A DNA stretch of 64,000 bases from Streptomyces sp. NBC_00190 (GTDB lineage: Bacteria; Actinomycetota; Actinomycetes; Streptomycetales; Streptomycetaceae), in NCBI RefSeq assembly GCF_036203305.1, contig NZ_CP108131.1, forward strand, positions 6,324,001-6,388,000, given 5' to 3'. Below the pieces are notes generated by a model, which saw only the letters and a program-made list of their open reading frames with translations, ran no database searches and had not been told where the DNA came from. A program made the translations under genes and the position numbers. Positions 26,201 to 35,764 of this stretch are shown one piece after another (positions within the stretch are counted from its first letter, which is position 1; the number at the start of each line of letters is the position of its first letter).

Positions 26201-29200
26201 GGGAGTTGTACGCGTCCTTCCCGGTGTTCGCCGAGGCTTTCGACGCGGTGTGTGCGGAGGTCGACCCGCATCTGGGGCGGTCGTTGCGTGAGGTGGTGTG
26301 GGGTGAGGACGCGGAGGCGCTGAACGCGACGGCGATCACGCAGTCGGCGTTGTTCGCGCTTGAGGTGGCGTTGTTCCGGCTGGTCGAGGCGTGGGGCGTG
26401 AAGCCCGACGTGGTCGCCGGGCATTCGATCGGTGAGCTGGCCGCCGCCCACGCGGTCGGGGTGCTGTCGCTCGCTGACGCGGCCCGGCTGGTCGTGGCAC
26501 GTGGCCGTCTGATGCAGGCACTGCCCGCGGGTGGTGCGATGCTGGCCGTGCAGGCAACCGAGGACGAGGTGCTGCCGCTGCTGGGCGACGGTGTCGCTAT
26601 CGCGGCGGTCAACGGGCCGGAATCCGTGGTGGTTTCGGGTGTGGAGGCTGCGGTCCTGGCGCTCGGCGGGCATGTCGAGGCGGCGGGTCGCAAGACCAGC
26701 AGGCTGTCCGTCTCGCACGCGTTCCATTCCTCGCTGATGGATCCGATGCTCGACGAGTTCCGGGCCGTCGCCGGGGAGCTGGCGTACGGGGAGCCGCGGG
26801 TCGCGGCCGTCTCGACCGTGACGGGTGACCGGTCCGGTGCGGACTGGGGGTCGCCCGAGTACTGGGTCGGCCAGGTCCGTGAAGCCGTCCGCTTCGCCGA
26901 CGCCGTGCGCACGCTGGAGCAGGAAGGCGTCACCCGGTTCCTGGAGATCGGGCCCGGCGGTGTCCTCACCGGACTCGCCCAGCAGGTACTCGACGCCGAG
27001 CAGTCCGTCTCGGCGGCCGCTCTCCGCAAGGACCGCGCGGAGCCCGAGTCGCTCGTCACCGCCCTCGCGCAGCTGCACGTGGCCGGCGTACGCGTCGACT
27101 GGGAGGCGTACTACGCCGGCACCGGCGCCCAGCGCGTCGACCTGCCCACCTACCCCTTCCAGCGCACCCGCTACTGGGTCGACGCCGCCAAGCCCGCCAC
27201 CGATGCCGTCGCCGTCGGCCAGGACGCCCTGGACCACCCGCTGCTCGCGGCCGTCCTGTCGTCCCCCGACGCCGACGCGGTGACCTTCACGGCCAGGATC
27301 TCGCTGGACGCCCAGCCGTGGGTGGCCGACCACACCGTGCACGGCAGCGTCCTGCTCCCCGGCACGGGCTTCGTGGAGCTCGCGCTGCAGGCCGGCGACC
27401 ACGTCGGCTGCGAACTCCTGGAAGAACTCACCCTCCAGGCCCCGCTCGTGCTGCCGGAGCGCGGAGGCGTCGCCGTCCAGGTCGTCGTGGGCGAACCCGA
27501 CGCCCGGGCCCGGCGCACCGTGCAGGTCTACTCGCGCCCGGAGAACAGGCCCGACGAGCCGTGGACCCGGCACGCCGACGGCTTCCTCGCCCCCGGCGCC
27601 ACCGGGCCCGGCGACGGCCTCACCGCGTGGCCGCCCACCGGCGCGGCCCAGCTGGACGCCGCCGAACTGTACGACCGGCTCCAAGAGCGCGGGTTCGGCT
27701 ACGGCCCGGTCTTCCAGGGCCTGACCGCCGCCTGGCGGCTGGACGACGCCCTGTACGCCGAGATCGAGCTGCCCGAGCAGGCGCACGCCGACGCCGGACG
27801 GTTCGGACTCCACCCGGCGCTGCTCGACGCCTCGATGCACGCCCTCGGCTTCGGCGGGCTCGGTGCCGAGGAGGACGAGGGGGTCGCGCTGCTCCCCTTC
27901 TCGTGGGAGGGCGTCACCCTGCACGCCGCGTCCGCGACCGCCGTACGGGTCCGTCTCGCTCCCGTCGAGGGGCAGCGCAACGCCGTACGCATAGACCTCG
28001 CCGACCCGGCCGGAGCGCCGGTGGCCTCGGTGGCCGCTCTGCAGCTGCGTCCGGTAGCCGCCGCGCAGCTGGCCACCGGCGGCTTCCGCGACGCGCTCCT
28101 GGCCGTCGACTGGCAGCCGGTCGGCGGCGGCTCCGGACCGCGCGGAGCGTGGACGGTCGCGGGTCCCGGCCTGGAGATCGCCGGCGTTCCCGTGGCCCCC
28201 GGACTCGACGCGCTGGGCGCCGAGGGCGCCGACGTGCCCGACACCGTGCTGCTGCCGGTCCTCGCGACCGGGCCCGGCGCGGGCCGTGAGGAGGACGTCC
28301 CCGCCGGAGTGCGGACCGCGGTCGGTACGGCGCTCGCCGCCGTACAGCACTGGCTGGCCGAGCCCGCGTTCGCGCAGTCGCGGCTGGTCCTGGTCACGCG
28401 GGCCGCGGCGGCCGTCGCCGACGGCGACCCGGTCGACGTACGGCAGGCCCCCGTCTGGGGGCTGGTGCGGGCCGCGCAGGCGGAGAATCCCGGCCGGTTC
28501 GTACTGCTCGACCTGGAGGAGGCCGAGGTGTCCCCGAAGGCGCTGGCCGCCGCGCTCGCCTCGGGCGAGCCGGAGCTCGCGGTCCGGCAGGGCAAGGTCC
28601 TCGCGCCTCGCCTCACCCGGTCCGCGGCGGCAGGCGGCGACACGCCGTGGGACGCCGAGGGGACCGTCCTGATCACCGGCGGTACGGGAGGCCTGGGGGC
28701 GCTCGTCGCCAAGCACCTCGTGACCACGCACGGAGTGCGGCACCTGCTGCTGACCAGCCGCCGGGGAGCGGGCGCGCCGGGCGCGGCCGGGCTGCGCGAG
28801 GAACTGGCCGCGCTCGGGGCCCAGGTGGACATCGCCGCCTGCGACGTGTCCGACCGGGCCGCCGTGGCCGCCCTGATCGACGGCATCGACCCGGCGCATC
28901 CGCTGCGCGGGATCGTCCACGCCGCCGGTGTGGCGCACAACGGCCTGGTCGGGGCGCTCACCCCGGAGCAGGTGGACACCGTACTGTCCGCCAAGGCCGA
29001 CGCGGCCTGGCACCTGCACGAACTGACGGCTGGTCACAAACTGTCCGCGTTCGCGCTGTTCTCCTCGGCCGGCGGCCTGGTCATGGCCGCCGGACAGGGC
29101 AACTACGCGGCGGCGAACGTCTTCCTCGACGCGCTCGCGGCCCACCGCCGCTCGCAGGGGCTCGCGGCCACCTCGATGGCCTTCGGCCTGTGGGACACCG

Positions 29201-30654
29201 AGACCGGGCTGAGCCAGTGGCTCGGTGAGGCCGACCTCCAGCGGATGCGGCGCAGCGGAACGCCCGCCCTGTCCGAGGAGGAGGGCCTGTGGCTCTTCGA
29301 CGCGGCGGTCGCGGCCGACGCCCCCGCCCTCGTACCGCTGCGGGTGGACCTGGGAGCCCTGCGGGCCCGTACCGACGAGGTGCCCGCGCTGCTGCGGGGC
29401 CTGGCACCCACCGCGCGGCGCCGGGCCGGCGCCGCGGCCGGAGCCGCCGAGGCCGGCGCGCTGCGCGAGAAGGTCCGCGCGCTCGGCGCCGCCGAGCGCG
29501 AGAAGGCCGTACTCGAAGCGGTGCTTACCCACGCCGCCGAGGTCCTCGGACACGCCGACGCGAGCGCGGTCGACCCCGAAGCGGGCTTCCTGGAAGCCGG
29601 ATTCGACTCGCTGACCGCGGTCGAACTGCGCAACCGGCTGAACGCGGCCTCCGGCCTCTCCCTGCCGGCCATGGTGGTCTTCGACAGCAAGAACCCGCTG
29701 GCTCTGGCCCGGCAGGTCGCCGAGCGGCTGGGCGCCGCCCCCGGGGAGCCCGGGCGGGCCGACGCGCCGTCGGCGCACGCCGACGACCGGCTCGACGACA
29801 CGCTGTACGGGCTGTTCCTCGACGCGATCATGTCGGGGAACCTCCAGCCCGGCCTGGCGATGCTGCGGTCCGTGGCCGCGCTGCGGCCCGCCTTCGGCTC
29901 GGCGGCCGACCTGGCGGACCTGCCCGCGGCGGTGTCCTACGGGGCACGCACCCGGCCGCAGGGCGAGGACGCGAAGGCGCCCCGGCTGATCTGCCTCAGC
30001 ACGCCGACCGTGGCGGGCGGCGTGCACCAGCACGCGCGGCTCGCGGCCCGGCTCTCGATGCCCGTGTCCGGTATCCCCACCCCCGGATTCGGGCGCGGGG
30101 AGGCACTGCCGGAGTCGTTCGAGGCGGCGGTGGACGTACTCGCCGAAGCCGTGCTGCGCACCGCGGGCGGGGAGCCGTTCGCCCTGCTCGGCTTCTCCTC
30201 GGGCGGCCTGCTCGCCCACGCCACCGTGGCCCGCCTGGAGCGGGTGCACGGGGTACGGCCCGCCGGGCTGGTCCTGCTGGACACCTACTACATGGGCGAG
30301 ACCAACGACGCGATCTTCGACCAGATGGCCTTCGCCGTCCCCGGCAAGGCGGCCACGCTCGGCAACTTCAGCAGCGCCGAACTCTCCGCGATGGGGCGGT
30401 ACGTGGAGCTCCTGCCGCAGTTCCGGCAGGACGCCATCGAGGCGCCGGTGCTCTTCGTACGGGCCGGGGACCTCTTCGAGATGGGGGAGGACGCGGAGAT
30501 CGCGCCCGACGCCGACTGGCAGGCCGACTGGGACGGCGCGGACACCGTGGCGACCGTGCCCGGCACGCACTTCACCATCGTCGAGCAGCACGTCGACACG
30601 ACGGCCCCGGTCATCGACCGCTGGCTGACGGACCTCAAGGAGCGGATCTCCTGA
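14242..30654 (+). CDS. Type I modular PKS, three KS-AT-DH-KR-ACP modules plus thioesterase
   Basis: 5470 residues. The start is the ATG before [18 protein letters not shown] (docking helix); the frame is open further upstream, but that part overlaps the previous gene and encodes no domain. Approximate residue ranges: KS1 33-455, AT1 573-880, DH1 935-1215, KR1 1390-1575, ACP1 1667-1740; KS2 1765-2175, AT2 2272-2600, DH2 2640-2910, KR2 3075-3260, ACP2 3353-3425; KS3 3452-3870, AT3 3970-4290, DH3 4330-4610, KR3 4808-4995, ACP3 5090-5165; TE 5190-5470. All ATs read HAFH (malonyl). KR1 has LDD and KR2 VADN at the same place; KR3 has VAHN. DH1 reads [10 protein letters not shown], with Asp where the motif usually has Gly; DH2 and DH3 are canonical. 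The TE has GFSSGG and a late GTHF His. Expected result: a conjugated triene next to C1, then cyclisation or release. Confidence 0.95.
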   Translation: MSNDDARLLDYLKRVTADLHQTRRRLQEVENQDHEPIAIVAMSCRYPGGISTPDDLWRLVADGRDAITTFPTDRGWDLDGLRGDEQESTESGSSYVHEGGFVQDVAGFDAGFFGISPNEALTMDPQQRLLLEVSWEAIERAGIDPVSLRGKPVGVFAGSGIQDYEYLIGAAGEVAEAYMTTANAAAVISGRISYTLGLEGPAVTVDTACSSSLVSLHLAAQALRQRECSLALAGGVMVMSTPSPFIAFSRQRGLAPDGRCKAFAEAADGTGWSEGAGMLVLERLADARRNGHPVLAVVRGSAVNQDGASNGLTAPNGRAQQRVIRQALANARIPATQVDVVEGHGTGTTLGDPIEAQALLATYGQDRPEGQPLWLGSIKSNLGHAQAAAGVGSVIKMVMALRNGVLPQTLHVDEPSSHVDWTAGQVRLLAESREWERAEDRPRRAGVSAFGVSGTNAHVILEEAPAEEPAEPAESADAPQEPSAAAVVPLPALLPWPVSGRDAQALAAQAGRVRAHVTAAPEPGSADLAYSLATSRAALDHRAVVLADGRDAALAGLAALAEGQPHPGVVSGVVAKGRTAFLFTGQGAQRLGMGRELYASFPVFAEAFDAVCAEIDPHLGRSLREVVWGEDAEALNATAITQPALFALEVALFRLVEAWGITPDAVAGHSIGELAAAHAVGVLSLADAARLVVARGRLMQELPDGGAMLAVQATEQEVLPLLTDGVDIAAVNGPESVVVSGTGDAVLAIGEHFTAAGRKTSRLAVSHAFHSPLMEPMLDAFRAVAQELTYEEPRIAAVSTVTGDRPGARWQSPDYWVSQVREAVRFADAVRALEQEGVTRFLEIGPDGILTGLAQQSAASEQAVLVPALRRSRPEPEALVTAVAQLYASGTAVDWEAFYAGTGARRVDLPTYAFQRTRYWVEGTGALGDLSAAGLAAAGHPLLGAVVSLADSGGVVLTGRVSVSAQPWLADHVVGDSVVFPGTGFVELAVRAGDQVGCELLEELMLQAPLVLPERGAVALQVEVGAADASGRRPVSVHSRRDDQPDQPWTLHAAGVLATAADSALDSLGLDTWPPAAATPIETDGVYEALAEAGLPYGPAFRGLSAAWAAGTEVYAEVALPERAHADAAAFGLHPALLDASLHGSVFTGLFAGAQGPVLPFVWTGVRLHASGANRLRVRIAPDGAGAIALSVGDETGRPVLSVDSLVLREVSAEQLAAARTVAHESLFALDWTALPAPAAPAAAPADWDTLPADGPVPQTVVLRSLPGSDPASVRAATARVLAVLQSWLADERYAASRLLVATSGAVARPGEDVTDLAGAAVWGLVRSAQAENPDRFLLTDLSDLADAGEAAAAVAADEPQTLVRGTTVHGARLARLTDDPERRVRPDFGNGTVLVTGATGALGRLVARQLVEAHGVRSLLLVSRRGADAPGAVELRAELRGLGAEATVAACDAGDRDALAALITGVPLTGVVHLAGVLDDALIASLTPQSLDTVLAAKADAALHLHELTRGLELSAFVLFSSATGVLGVPGQGNYGAANALLDALATHRRAHGLPAQSLAWGLWASGMSGSLTDADLQRMSRTGIGALTVAYGVDLFDRALTVDNPLVVPIRLDVRTLAEAGEALPPLFRGLVRVRARRSAVSAPEAAGALRGRLAGLDREERTAVLLDLVRTQVAVTLGYPGAHAVDETRAFSELGFDSLTAVEFRNAVSAAADVRLPATLAFDYPNPRALARHLLDELDGSTGQSGPAATAVRSGGAVDDDPIVIVAMACRYPGGVRTPEDLWQLVADGVDAVSGFPANRGWDLDRIYDPTAERPHTSYAREGGFLHEAGEFDPAFFGISPNEAAVMDPQQFLLLETAWEVFERAGIDPETLRGSMTGCYAGMMYHDYAANNSTGAIASGRVSYVFGLEGPAVTVDTACSSSLVALHMAAQALRSGECSLALAGGVAVMATPEVFVEFSRQRGLAPDGRCKSFGVNANGTGWGEGAGMLLLERLSDARRNGHPVLATVRGSALNQDGASNGLTAPNGPAQQRVIRQALANAGLSAFEVDAVEAHGTGTTLGDPIEAQALLATYGQDRPEGQPLWLGSIKSNMGHTQAAAGVAGIIKMVMAMRHGVLPPTLHAEERSDQIDWSAGEVELLTEAREWQADGRPRRAGISSFGISGTNAHVIVEEVPAAPRPAEAEAEAGGEPSVAPWVLSAKSAKALAGQAERLLAVADAYRPEDIGHTLASARSTMEHRAVVVGERESALAALAAGETHPAVVAGQTQSGGRTAFLFTGQGAQRLGMGRELYVSFPVFAEAFDAVCAEVDGHLGCSLREVVWGEDAEALNATAITQPALFALEVALFRLVEAWGVKPDVVAGHSIGELAAAHVAGVLSLADAAQLVVARGRLMQALPAGGAMLAVQATEAEVLPLLSDGVGVAAVNGPQSVVVSGVEAGVLAVGEHFSAAGRKTSRLSVSHAFHSALMDPMLDEFRTVAEALTFNAPRVQVVSTVSGELSEAWQSPEYWVGQVREAVRFADAVRTLEQQGVTRFLEIGPDGILTGLAAQSLDDAVLVAAVRKNRSEPETLVAAVAQLHVHGVAVDWEAFHAGTGARRVDLPTYAFQRTRYWIGTEEYLANSWIGSGSGSMATAGLTDAGHPLLGAVLPSPDTDLVTFTGRLSASTHAWIADHEVLGNVLLPGTGFVELAVRAGDQVGCDVLEELALQAPLILPERGALTVQMVVGAADASGRRSVSVYSRAEDRPDLPWTLHADGVLATRAGAPGFDLAAWPPAGADELPLDGAYEGLRERGFGYGPTFQGLKAAWRRGDVLYAEVALPEQSHAEAAEFGLHPALLDAAMHAALVNGTGGDETVLPFVWKDITLHAAGASAVRVRITQPTPESLSLQVADATGAPVATVGAVVGRPVSTEQLDAGGTDSLFRIAWNPLPVPASAGSQSLPEGTVVFECDPADTDVPAAVHDLANRALAAVQDWLAEERPEGAVLAVVTRGAVAVGDGEAVDVRQAPVWGLVRSAQAENPGRFALIDTDDSVDLARVLALGEPESAVRAGEVSVPRLARVSADDGAEPVWDAAGTVVITGGTGGLGALVARHLVAEHGIRHLLLLGRRGADTPGVDGLLADLTESGASVAVAACDVADRDALKAVLDGVDPAHPLTGVVHVAGVADNGVIGALTPERMDAVLRPKADAAWHLHELTRGLDLSAFVMFSSAGGLVLAAGQGNYAAANVFLDALAAHRRAEGLAATAMAFGLWGVNTGMTTMLDLAEERMAAQGLPALSQAEGLALFSLSLRSGQPALVPLRIDTNVLRGRAEELPALLRGLVRVPVRRAAQSADGGDGLLARLAGLDADGQAAALLDLVRGQVAGVLGHASPDAIEPERAFSELGFDSLAAVELRNRLGSATGLRLPATLIFDYPTAQSVAAHIGAEVAGRSHIAPVPARAVPAASGGPDVDDPIVIVGMGCRYPGGVTTPDELWDLVAGGVDAIGGFPADRGWDPEVYDPEPGTPGRTYAREGGFLYDAAEFDPVFFGISPNEALMMDPQQRLLLEVSWEAIERAGIDPAALKGSSTGVFAGVMYHDYALGVEAAASSGGSLVSGRTSYTLGLEGPSVTVDTACSSSLVALHMAVQALRSGECSLALAGGVAVMGTPGMFVEFSRQRGLAPDGRSKSFAASADGVAWGEGAGVLLLERLSDARRAGHPVVAVVRGSALNQDGASNGLTAPNGPSQQRVIRQALANAGLSAVEVDAVEAHGTGTTLGDPIEAQALLATYGQDRPEGRPLYLGSIKSNMGHTQASAGVAGIIKMVMAMRHGTLPKTLHVDAPSDQVDWAAGSVELLTEAREWQTTDRPRRAAVSSFGISGTNAHVIVEEAPEGAEAQAERAGLPALPWVLSAKTPQALAAQAERLLEQVTDRPESDATDIGLSLVSSRTAFAHRAVVVGTERSELLHGLTALAQGRNAPAVVRDLARRSGKTAFLFTGQGAQRLGMGRELYASFPVFAEAFDAVCAEVDPHLGRSLREVVWGEDAEALNATAITQSALFALEVALFRLVEAWGVKPDVVAGHSIGELAAAHAVGVLSLADAARLVVARGRLMQALPAGGAMLAVQATEDEVLPLLGDGVAIAAVNGPESVVVSGVEAAVLALGGHVEAAGRKTSRLSVSHAFHSSLMDPMLDEFRAVAGELAYGEPRVAAVSTVTGDRSGADWGSPEYWVGQVREAVRFADAVRTLEQEGVTRFLEIGPGGVLTGLAQQVLDAEQSVSAAALRKDRAEPESLVTALAQLHVAGVRVDWEAYYAGTGAQRVDLPTYPFQRTRYWVDAAKPATDAVAVGQDALDHPLLAAVLSSPDADAVTFTARISLDAQPWVADHTVHGSVLLPGTGFVELALQAGDHVGCELLEELTLQAPLVLPERGGVAVQVVVGEPDARARRTVQVYSRPENRPDEPWTRHADGFLAPGATGPGDGLTAWPPTGAAQLDAAELYDRLQERGFGYGPVFQGLTAAWRLDDALYAEIELPEQAHADAGRFGLHPALLDASMHALGFGGLGAEEDEGVALLPFSWEGVTLHAASATAVRVRLAPVEGQRNAVRIDLADPAGAPVASVAALQLRPVAAAQLATGGFRDALLAVDWQPVGGGSGPRGAWTVAGPGLEIAGVPVAPGLDALGAEGADVPDTVLLPVLATGPGAGREEDVPAGVRTAVGTALAAVQHWLAEPAFAQSRLVLVTRAAAAVADGDPVDVRQAPVWGLVRAAQAENPGRFVLLDLEEAEVSPKALAAALASGEPELAVRQGKVLAPRLTRSAAAGGDTPWDAEGTVLITGGTGGLGALVAKHLVTTHGVRHLLLTSRRGAGAPGAAGLREELAALGAQVDIAACDVSDRAAVAALIDGIDPAHPLRGIVHAAGVAHNGLVGALTPEQVDTVLSAKADAAWHLHELTAGHKLSAFALFSSAGGLVMAAGQGNYAAANVFLDALAAHRRSQGLAATSMAFGLWDTETGLSQWLGEADLQRMRRSGTPALSEEEGLWLFDAAVAADAPALVPLRVDLGALRARTDEVPALLRGLAPTARRRAGAAAGAAEAGALREKVRALGAAEREKAVLEAVLTHAAEVLGHADASAVDPEAGFLEAGFDSLTAVELRNRLNAASGLSLPAMVVFDSKNPLALARQVAERLGAAPGEPGRADAPSAHADDRLDDTLYGLFLDAIMSGNLQPGLAMLRSVAALRPAFGSAADLADLPAAVSYGARTRPQGEDAKAPRLICLSTPTVAGGVHQHARLAARLSMPVSGIPTPGFGRGEALPESFEAAVDVLAEAVLRTAGGEPFALLGFSSGGLLAHATVARLERVHGVRPAGLVLLDTYYMGETNDAIFDQMAFAVPGKAATLGNFSSAELSAMGRYVELLPQFRQDAIEAPVLFVRAGDLFEMGEDAEIAPDADWQADWDGADTVATVPGTHFTIVEQHVDTTAPVIDRWLTDLKERIS
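21058..22081 (+). repeat. AT2 segment nearly duplicated from 1849-2870
   Basis: Second copy of the recombinant AT segment, with the same lower-GC codon style and long stretches identical to the AT of the first PKS gene. The similarity fades in the variable region after HAFHSALM and returns before the post-AT linker. Confidence 0.8.
23761..23998 (+). repeat. 238-bp KR segment identical to 4532-4769
   Basis: Partner copy of the KR segment in the first PKS gene, identical over 238 bases by eye, including synonymous sites. Confidence 0.85.
26599..26848 (+). repeat. 250-bp AT segment identical to 7914-8163
   Basis: Partner copy, in AT3, of the segment found in the single-module KS-AT-ACP gene. 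It is identical over 250 bases by eye. Confidence 0.85.
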
Positions 30655-32342
30655 TGAGCCGGACGACGACGACCGAACCGACCGAACCGAACGAGACGGC
30701 CGAACCGACCGAGACGAGGAGAGGTGGCACGACGGTGAGCCTGAGCACGGTACGCCCGGCGGCCGGACCGGCGGCGGTCCACGAACCGGCGACACGCATC
30801 CACGAGTTCATGCTGGCGGCGGCCAGGACCGCACCGGACAGCCCGGCCGCCTGGGAGGCCGGCCCGGACGGCTCCGCACGCGTGCTGACCTACCGGCAGC
30901 TGGAGCGCAGGGCCCACGACTACGCGGTCACCCTGGACTCGCTCGGCCTCGACATCGGCGACCGGGTGATCCTGGAGTCGGACAACTCCGCCGCCGCCGT
31001 GGCCGTTCTCCTCGCCTGCTCGATGCTCGGGCTCACCTTCATCCCGGTGAGCCCGGAGGTCCCCACCCCGCGGCTGCTGGCCATCGCCGCCACCGCCGAG
31101 CCCGCCCTGCACCTGCAGACGGTGGACGGCAAGCGCGAGGAGGTTCCACAGTCCATCGGCACGGCCCGGTTCGGCCCGGACGGGATCACCGTGGAGCGGG
31201 CTCCCGCGCCCCGTACCCGGCACCGGCGCGAGGCGGTCGGCACGGACGCCGCGTACATGATCTTCACCTCGGGAACCACCGGGCGCCCCAAGGGCGTGGT
31301 CATGAGCCACCGCGGAGTGCTCTCCTTCTACCGGGGCATGCTCCAGCACTCCATCGTCACGGCCGAGGACCGGCTCGCCACCACCTCGCCGCTCCAGTTC
31401 GACTTCGCGCTGCTGGACATCGGGCTCGCGCTCGGCTCGGGCGCGCAGCTGATCCCCGTACCGCGCGAGCTGATGCACTGGCCGCGCAGGCTGCTGCGCT
31501 TCCTCACCGAGACGGGCGCCACGCAGGTGGACGGCGTGCCGTCCATCTGGCGGCCGGTACTGCGCCACGAGGCCAAGGGGCTGGCCGCGCTGGCCGGCCA
31601 GCTGCGCGGGGTGCTCTTCTCCGGCGAGGCCTTCCCGCTGCCTGAACTGCGGCAGTTGCAGAGCCTGTTGCCGCGGACCCGCGTCGTGAACTGCTTCGGC
31701 CCCACCGAGGCGATGGCCTTCTCCCTCACCGACGTGCCGAACCCGCTGCCCGAGGGCGCCGACAAGCTGTCCATCGGATTCGCCTACCCCGGCGCCGAGA
31801 TGCTGCTGATCGACGAGGACGGCAGGCCCGTCGAGGAGCCGGGAGCGGTGGGCGAGATCCACCTGCGCGGACCGTCGCTCTTCACCGGCTACTGGGACGA
31901 CCCGGAGGCCACGCGCGCCGTCCTGGTGCCCGATCCGCTCAACCCGAGGTCCGGCCAACTGGTCTACAAGTCAAATGACTTGGCATACCGGGGCGAGAGT
32001 GGTGAGCTGTACTTCGTCGGCCGGTCCGACCTCCAGGTCAAGATTCGCGGCAACCGGGTGGAGCTGGGGGAGATCGAGCGCCGGCTCCTGGAGTTCCCGG
32101 GCGTCGAAGCGGCCGCGGCGGTGGTGCGCCCGCGGCAGGGCGACGACCCCGAGCTGTACGCGTACGTCGTCCCGGCCCGCGGGTTCACCGCCGACCCCCT
32201 CGTGATCAGCGCGTTCTGCAAGCAGACACTGCCCGAGTACATGGTTCCGCGGAAGGTCGGCCTGATCCCCGGCCTGCCGCTCACCCCCAACGGCAAGACC
32301 GACCGCAGGGCCCTGGCGGCGCGCGCCGCGGAGGAGGGCTGA
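30654..32342 (+). CDS. Stand-alone adenylation enzyme, probable beta-amino acid activator (VinN/IdnL1-like)
   Basis: 562 residues of the adenylate-forming (ANL) superfamily: [15 protein letters not shown] loop, CFGPTEA, a YKSNDLAYR form of the usual TGD motif, [20 protein letters not shown] and a C-terminal PNGKTDR with the catalytic Lys. It has no carrier domain, so it should load a separate ACP. The ATG start overlaps the PKS stop codon (TGATG) with AAGGAG 10 bases upstream; a GTG at 30735 with AGGAGAGG upstream is an alternative that would drop a Thr/Glu/Pro-rich leader. Context (aminomutase, PLP enzyme, discrete ACP and transacylase nearby) suggests it activates a beta-amino acid starter such as 3-aminobutyrate. 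Family membership is clear; the substrate is inferred. Confidence 0.85.
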   Translation: MSRTTTTEPTEPNETAEPTETRRGGTTVSLSTVRPAAGPAAVHEPATRIHEFMLAAARTAPDSPAAWEAGPDGSARVLTYRQLERRAHDYAVTLDSLGLDIGDRVILESDNSAAAVAVLLACSMLGLTFIPVSPEVPTPRLLAIAATAEPALHLQTVDGKREEVPQSIGTARFGPDGITVERAPAPRTRHRREAVGTDAAYMIFTSGTTGRPKGVVMSHRGVLSFYRGMLQHSIVTAEDRLATTSPLQFDFALLDIGLALGSGAQLIPVPRELMHWPRRLLRFLTETGATQVDGVPSIWRPVLRHEAKGLAALAGQLRGVLFSGEAFPLPELRQLQSLLPRTRVVNCFGPTEAMAFSLTDVPNPLPEGADKLSIGFAYPGAEMLLIDEDGRPVEEPGAVGEIHLRGPSLFTGYWDDPEATRAVLVPDPLNPRSGQLVYKSNDLAYRGESGELYFVGRSDLQVKIRGNRVELGEIERRLLEFPGVEAAAAVVRPRQGDDPELYAYVVPARGFTADPLVISAFCKQTLPEYMVPRKVGLIPGLPLTPNGKTDRRALAARAAEEG

Positions 32343-32371
32343 CCCCCGGCCCGGCCCCGCCCCCCGGTACA

Positions 32372-32419
32372 GACCCCTGCTCCGACCCCTGTTCCGACCC
32401 CTGTCCTGACCCCTGTTCG
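32372..32419 (+). repeat. Four 12-bp direct repeats before the exporter gene
   Basis: Four consecutive near-copies of GACCCCTGTTCC at 32372, 32384, 32396 and 32408, in the 156-base gap upstream of the exporter. They could be protein-binding iterons or slippage. The gap also holds TGATACGT and CATTGGACAG but no clear -35/-10 pair. Confidence 0.7.
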
Positions 32420-32498
32420 CGTCCGGACGCTCCCCCCGCATCCCCGCTTTCCGTTCACTGATACGTACGCCCCGTCCCGACAGCATTGGACAGCCCCC

Positions 32499-34115
32499 AT
32501 GACCAGCTCCCTGAGCGAGAACGACAACACCGGACCGGAGGTTAAAGCGGGCCGTAAGGAATGGATCGCCCTCGGCGTTCTGCTCCTGCCCGTGCTGCTC
32601 GTCTCCATGGACCTGACGGTCCTCTACTTCGCGATCCCCTCCATCAGCGAGGACCTGAAGCCGTCCGGCAGCGAGCAGCTGTGGATGATCGACATCTACG
32701 GCTTCGTCCTGTCCGGAGTCCTGCTCACCATGGGTGCGCTCGGCGACCGCATCGGCCGCCGCCGCCTCCTGCTGATCGGTGCCGTGGTCTTCGGCGGCGG
32801 CTCCCTGCTCGCCGCCTACGCATCCAACCCCGAGATGATCATCATCGCCCGGGCCCTGCAGGGCATCGGCGGCGCGACCCTCATGCCCTCCACCCTGGCG
32901 CTGATCCGCAACCTGTTCCGCGACCAGACCCAGCGGCGCACCGCCGTCGCGGTGTGGTCCACCGGCATGGCCGCCGGCGCGGCGCTGGGCCCCGTGGTCA
33001 GCGGCGCGCTCCTCACCGGCTTCTGGTGGGGTTCGGTCTTCCTCATCAACGTCCCCGTGATGCTGCTCCTGCTGGTGACGGCGCCGTTCCTGCTGCCGGA
33101 GTTCAAGGACGCCGCGGCCGGAAAGTTCGATCCTGTAAGCGCCGCGCTCTCGCTCGCCATCGTGCTGCCGGTCATCTACGGCTTCAAGAAGATCGCCGTG
33201 GACGGCTTCGCCGTCACCCACGTCGTCGCCATCGCGGTCGGCCTGGCCATCGTCCCGCTGTTCCTGCGGCGCCAGCGCACCAGCTCCGACCCGATGATCG
33301 ACATCTCGCTGTTCCGCAACCGCGCGTTCGGCGCCTCGGTGACCGTCAACATGCTGGCCTGCTTCACCCTGGTCGGCTACTCGCTCTTCAGCACCCAGTA
33401 CATGCAGTCGGTCCTCGGCATGACCGCGCTGAAGTCCGCGCTGTGGACGATCCCCGGCACCCTCGCCGTGGGCGCCGTCGTGCCCGTCGCCACCGTGCTC
33501 GTGCGCACCGTCAAGCCCGCCCACATCATCGGCGCCGGGTTCACCATCGCCACCCTGGCGCTCCTGATGCTCACCCAGGTGCCCGCCGAGGACGGCCTGG
33601 TCCTGATCCTGATCGGCATCATCGCGCTCGCCGTCGGGCTCACCCCGGTCCTCACCCTGGTCACCGAGCTCGTCGTCGGCCAGGTGCCGCCGGAGCGCGC
33701 CGGTACCGCCTCCGCCCTGCTCCAGACCGGCCAGGAGCTCGGCGGCGCCCTCGGCGTCGCCGTCCTCGGCAGCATCGGCGCCGCCGTGTACCGCAACAGC
33801 TCCGAGCTGGACGCCCCGGCCGGGGTGCCCGCCGACGCGCTGGACCAGGCCCGCGAGACCATCGGCGGAGCCCTGGCCGCCGCCGGCAAGCTCTCGGGCG
33901 AGGCCTCGGCCAACCTGATCGAGGCGGCCCGCGCCGCGTTCACGACCGAGGTGCACGCCGCCTCGGTGGCCGGCGCGGTCGTCATGGCGGGCGCCGCCGT
34001 GTTCGCCCTGATCGGGCTGCGCGCCGTCCAGACCGACAACCAGCGGGCCGCCGAACTGGCCGCCCAGGCCGCCCCGGTGGAGCGGGCCGGCCAGCCGGGC
34101 ACCGGCACGGCCTGA
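32499..34115 (+). CDS. MFS multidrug exporter, DHA2 (14-helix) family
   Basis: 538 residues, mostly hydrophobic helices. The MFS motif GALGDRIGRRRLLLIG follows the second helix and GGATLMPSTLALI the fourth. The length and the long C-terminal half fit the 14-helix drug:H+ antiporter family (like LfrA or QacA). It lies between the beta-amino acid activation enzyme and the aminomutase, so it is probably the self-resistance or export pump for the product of this cluster. The C-terminal extension is polar and Ala-rich. A perfect hairpin follows the stop codon. Confidence 0.92.
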   Translation: MTSSLSENDNTGPEVKAGRKEWIALGVLLLPVLLVSMDLTVLYFAIPSISEDLKPSGSEQLWMIDIYGFVLSGVLLTMGALGDRIGRRRLLLIGAVVFGGGSLLAAYASNPEMIIIARALQGIGGATLMPSTLALIRNLFRDQTQRRTAVAVWSTGMAAGAALGPVVSGALLTGFWWGSVFLINVPVMLLLLVTAPFLLPEFKDAAAGKFDPVSAALSLAIVLPVIYGFKKIAVDGFAVTHVVAIAVGLAIVPLFLRRQRTSSDPMIDISLFRNRAFGASVTVNMLACFTLVGYSLFSTQYMQSVLGMTALKSALWTIPGTLAVGAVVPVATVLVRTVKPAHIIGAGFTIATLALLMLTQVPAEDGLVLILIGIIALAVGLTPVLTLVTELVVGQVPPERAGTASALLQTGQELGGALGVAVLGSIGAAVYRNSSELDAPAGVPADALDQARETIGGALAAAGKLSGEASANLIEAARAAFTTEVHAASVAGAVVMAGAAVFALIGLRAVQTDNQRAAELAAQAAPVERAGQPGTGTA

Positions 34116-34166
34116 CGCGCAGCCGCCCCACACCCCCCACAGGCCCTGCCACAGGGCCCACCGACA

Positions 34167-34204
34167 GCCGCCCAGGACCTGAACCCCCGCCGGTCCTGGG
34201 CGGC
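34167..34204. terminator. Hairpin terminator after exporter gene
   Basis: Perfect 13-bp stem, GCCGCCCAGGACC (34167-34179) and GGTCCTGGGCGGC (34192-34204), with a 12-base loop, 51 bases after the exporter stop. Confidence 0.7.
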
Positions 34205-34265
34205 TTCGCCATGCCCGGGGACCGTCCCGAACCCCTTCCCGGCCGCCGGGCGCCAGGGGCCGCCG

Positions 34266-34322
34266 TAAGGGTAGGGCTGGGGTCCGATCTGGGGTCCGGT
34301 GGCCGATTCCTCTCCCTAGCAT
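34266..34322 (+). promoter_or_regulatory. Candidate activator site and -10 for aminomutase operon
   Basis: GTAAGGGTAGGG (34265-34276), then two TGGGGTCCG direct repeats (starting 34278 and 34290), then a -10-like TAGCAT (34317-34322), about 60 bases before the aminomutase start. The TAAGGGTAGG core is shared with the region before the PKS gene at 5820. Confidence 0.4.
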
Positions 34323-34381
34323 CGAACCGCATTCGAGCAGACGCTCGGAACTGCCAGGCACCAGGCTGGAGGAATATCCGC

Positions 34382-35764
34382 ATGTCCCTGCTGGCAACCG
34401 ATTCTGTCGAGACGGCACGGTTCCGCGCATACGGGCCGCGGCAGCTCGACGAGATCGCCGACCGCCACGGCCTGCCCGCCGACATACGGGAGACCGTCCG
34501 GCTCGTGTCGATGGTCCTGCCCTTCCGGGTCAACGAGTACGTCCTGTCGCAGCTGATCGACTGGGACCGCATCCCGGACGACCCGATGTTCCAACTGGTC
34601 TTCCCCCAGAAGGGGATGCTCACCGAGCAGAACGAGCGGGACCTGGCCACCCTGTCCGCGGACCCCGCTTCGAAGATCGCCCTGCGGACCCTCGTCCAGC
34701 AGATCCGCGGCCGGCTCAACCCGCACCCGTCCGGCCAGAAGGAGCTCAACGTCCCCACCCGGGAGGGCGCCGAGATCGCCGGGCTCCAGCACAAGTACCG
34801 CGAGACGGTCCTGTACTTCCCGAGCCAGGGCCAGACCTGCCACTCGTACTGCACCTACTGCTTCCGCTGGGCCCAGTTCGTCGGGGACGCGGACCTGCGC
34901 TTCGCGGCGCCCGACCCGAGCGGCCTCATCTCCTACCTCGGCTCCCACCCCGACGTCACCGACGTGCTGGTGACCGGTGGCGACCCGATGGTGATGTCTA
35001 CTGAGCGGCTGCGCTCCCACCTGGAGCCGCTGCTCTCCGTGGACACCGTACGGACCATCAGGATCGGTACGAAGTCCGTCGCGTACTGGCCGCAGCGGTT
35101 CGTCACCGACCCGGACGCCGACGACGTGCTGCGTCTCTTCGAGAAGGTCGTGGCCTCCGGCCGCAACCTCGCCGTCATGGCGCACTTCAGCCACCCCCGG
35201 GAGCTCGGCACCGACCTGGCGCGTCGCGCGATCGCCCGGATCAGGTCCACCGGCGCCCTCGTCTACTGCCAGGCGCCGCTGATCGCCCGCGTCAACGACG
35301 ACCCGGACGTCTGGAGCCGGATGTGGCGGGCCGAACTCGCCGCCGGTTCGGTCCCGTACTACATGTTCGTGGAGCGCGACACCGGCCCGTACGACTACTT
35401 CCGGGTGCCGCTCGCCCGGGCTGCCGAGATCTTCCAGTCGGCCTACCGCACCCTCCCGGGCCTGGCCCGTACGGTCCGCGGCCCGGTGATGTCCGCGACT
35501 CCCGGCAAGGTGGCCGTGGACGGCGTCGTCGAGAACGCCGAGGGCCGGTTCTTCCAGCTGCAGATGGTCCAGGCCCGTGATCCCTCCCTGGTCGGCCGGC
35601 CCTTCCTGGCGCACTTCGACCCCGAGGCCGCCTGGCTGGACGAACTGCGGCTCGACCGCACCGTACCGGCCGACATCGCGCGTGCGCTCGCCGGACCGGC
35701 GTGGCAGGGCGAGAAGGAGCTCTTCGGGACCAAGGCGGCCGCACCGGTGGGGAGCCCGGCATGA
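34382..35764 (+). CDS. KamA-family radical SAM amino acid 2,3-aminomutase
   Basis: 460 residues. Three cysteines in CHSYCTYC (C153, C157, C160) form the CxxxCxxC [4Fe-4S]/SAM site, and a GGDP SAM-binding motif follows (VTGGDPMVMS). The fold and length fit the lysine/glutamate 2,3-aminomutase family, which uses PLP and SAM to move an alpha-amino group to the beta carbon. The gene overlaps the PLP enzyme by ATGA, so the two products probably act in sequence. Incednine biosynthesis uses just such a pair: IdnL4 makes beta-glutamate and IdnL3 decarboxylates it to 3-aminobutyrate. By that analogy the substrate is probably L-glutamate; lysine cannot be excluded from sequence alone. SD GGAGG lies upstream of the ATG. 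Confidence 0.88.
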   Translation: MSLLATDSVETARFRAYGPRQLDEIADRHGLPADIRETVRLVSMVLPFRVNEYVLSQLIDWDRIPDDPMFQLVFPQKGMLTEQNERDLATLSADPASKIALRTLVQQIRGRLNPHPSGQKELNVPTREGAEIAGLQHKYRETVLYFPSQGQTCHSYCTYCFRWAQFVGDADLRFAAPDPSGLISYLGSHPDVTDVLVTGGDPMVMSTERLRSHLEPLLSVDTVRTIRIGTKSVAYWPQRFVTDPDADDVLRLFEKVVASGRNLAVMAHFSHPRELGTDLARRAIARIRSTGALVYCQAPLIARVNDDPDVWSRMWRAELAAGSVPYYMFVERDTGPYDYFRVPLARAAEIFQSAYRTLPGLARTVRGPVMSATPGKVAVDGVVENAEGRFFQLQMVQARDPSLVGRPFLAHFDPEAAWLDELRLDRTVPADIARALAGPAWQGEKELFGTKAAAPVGSPA

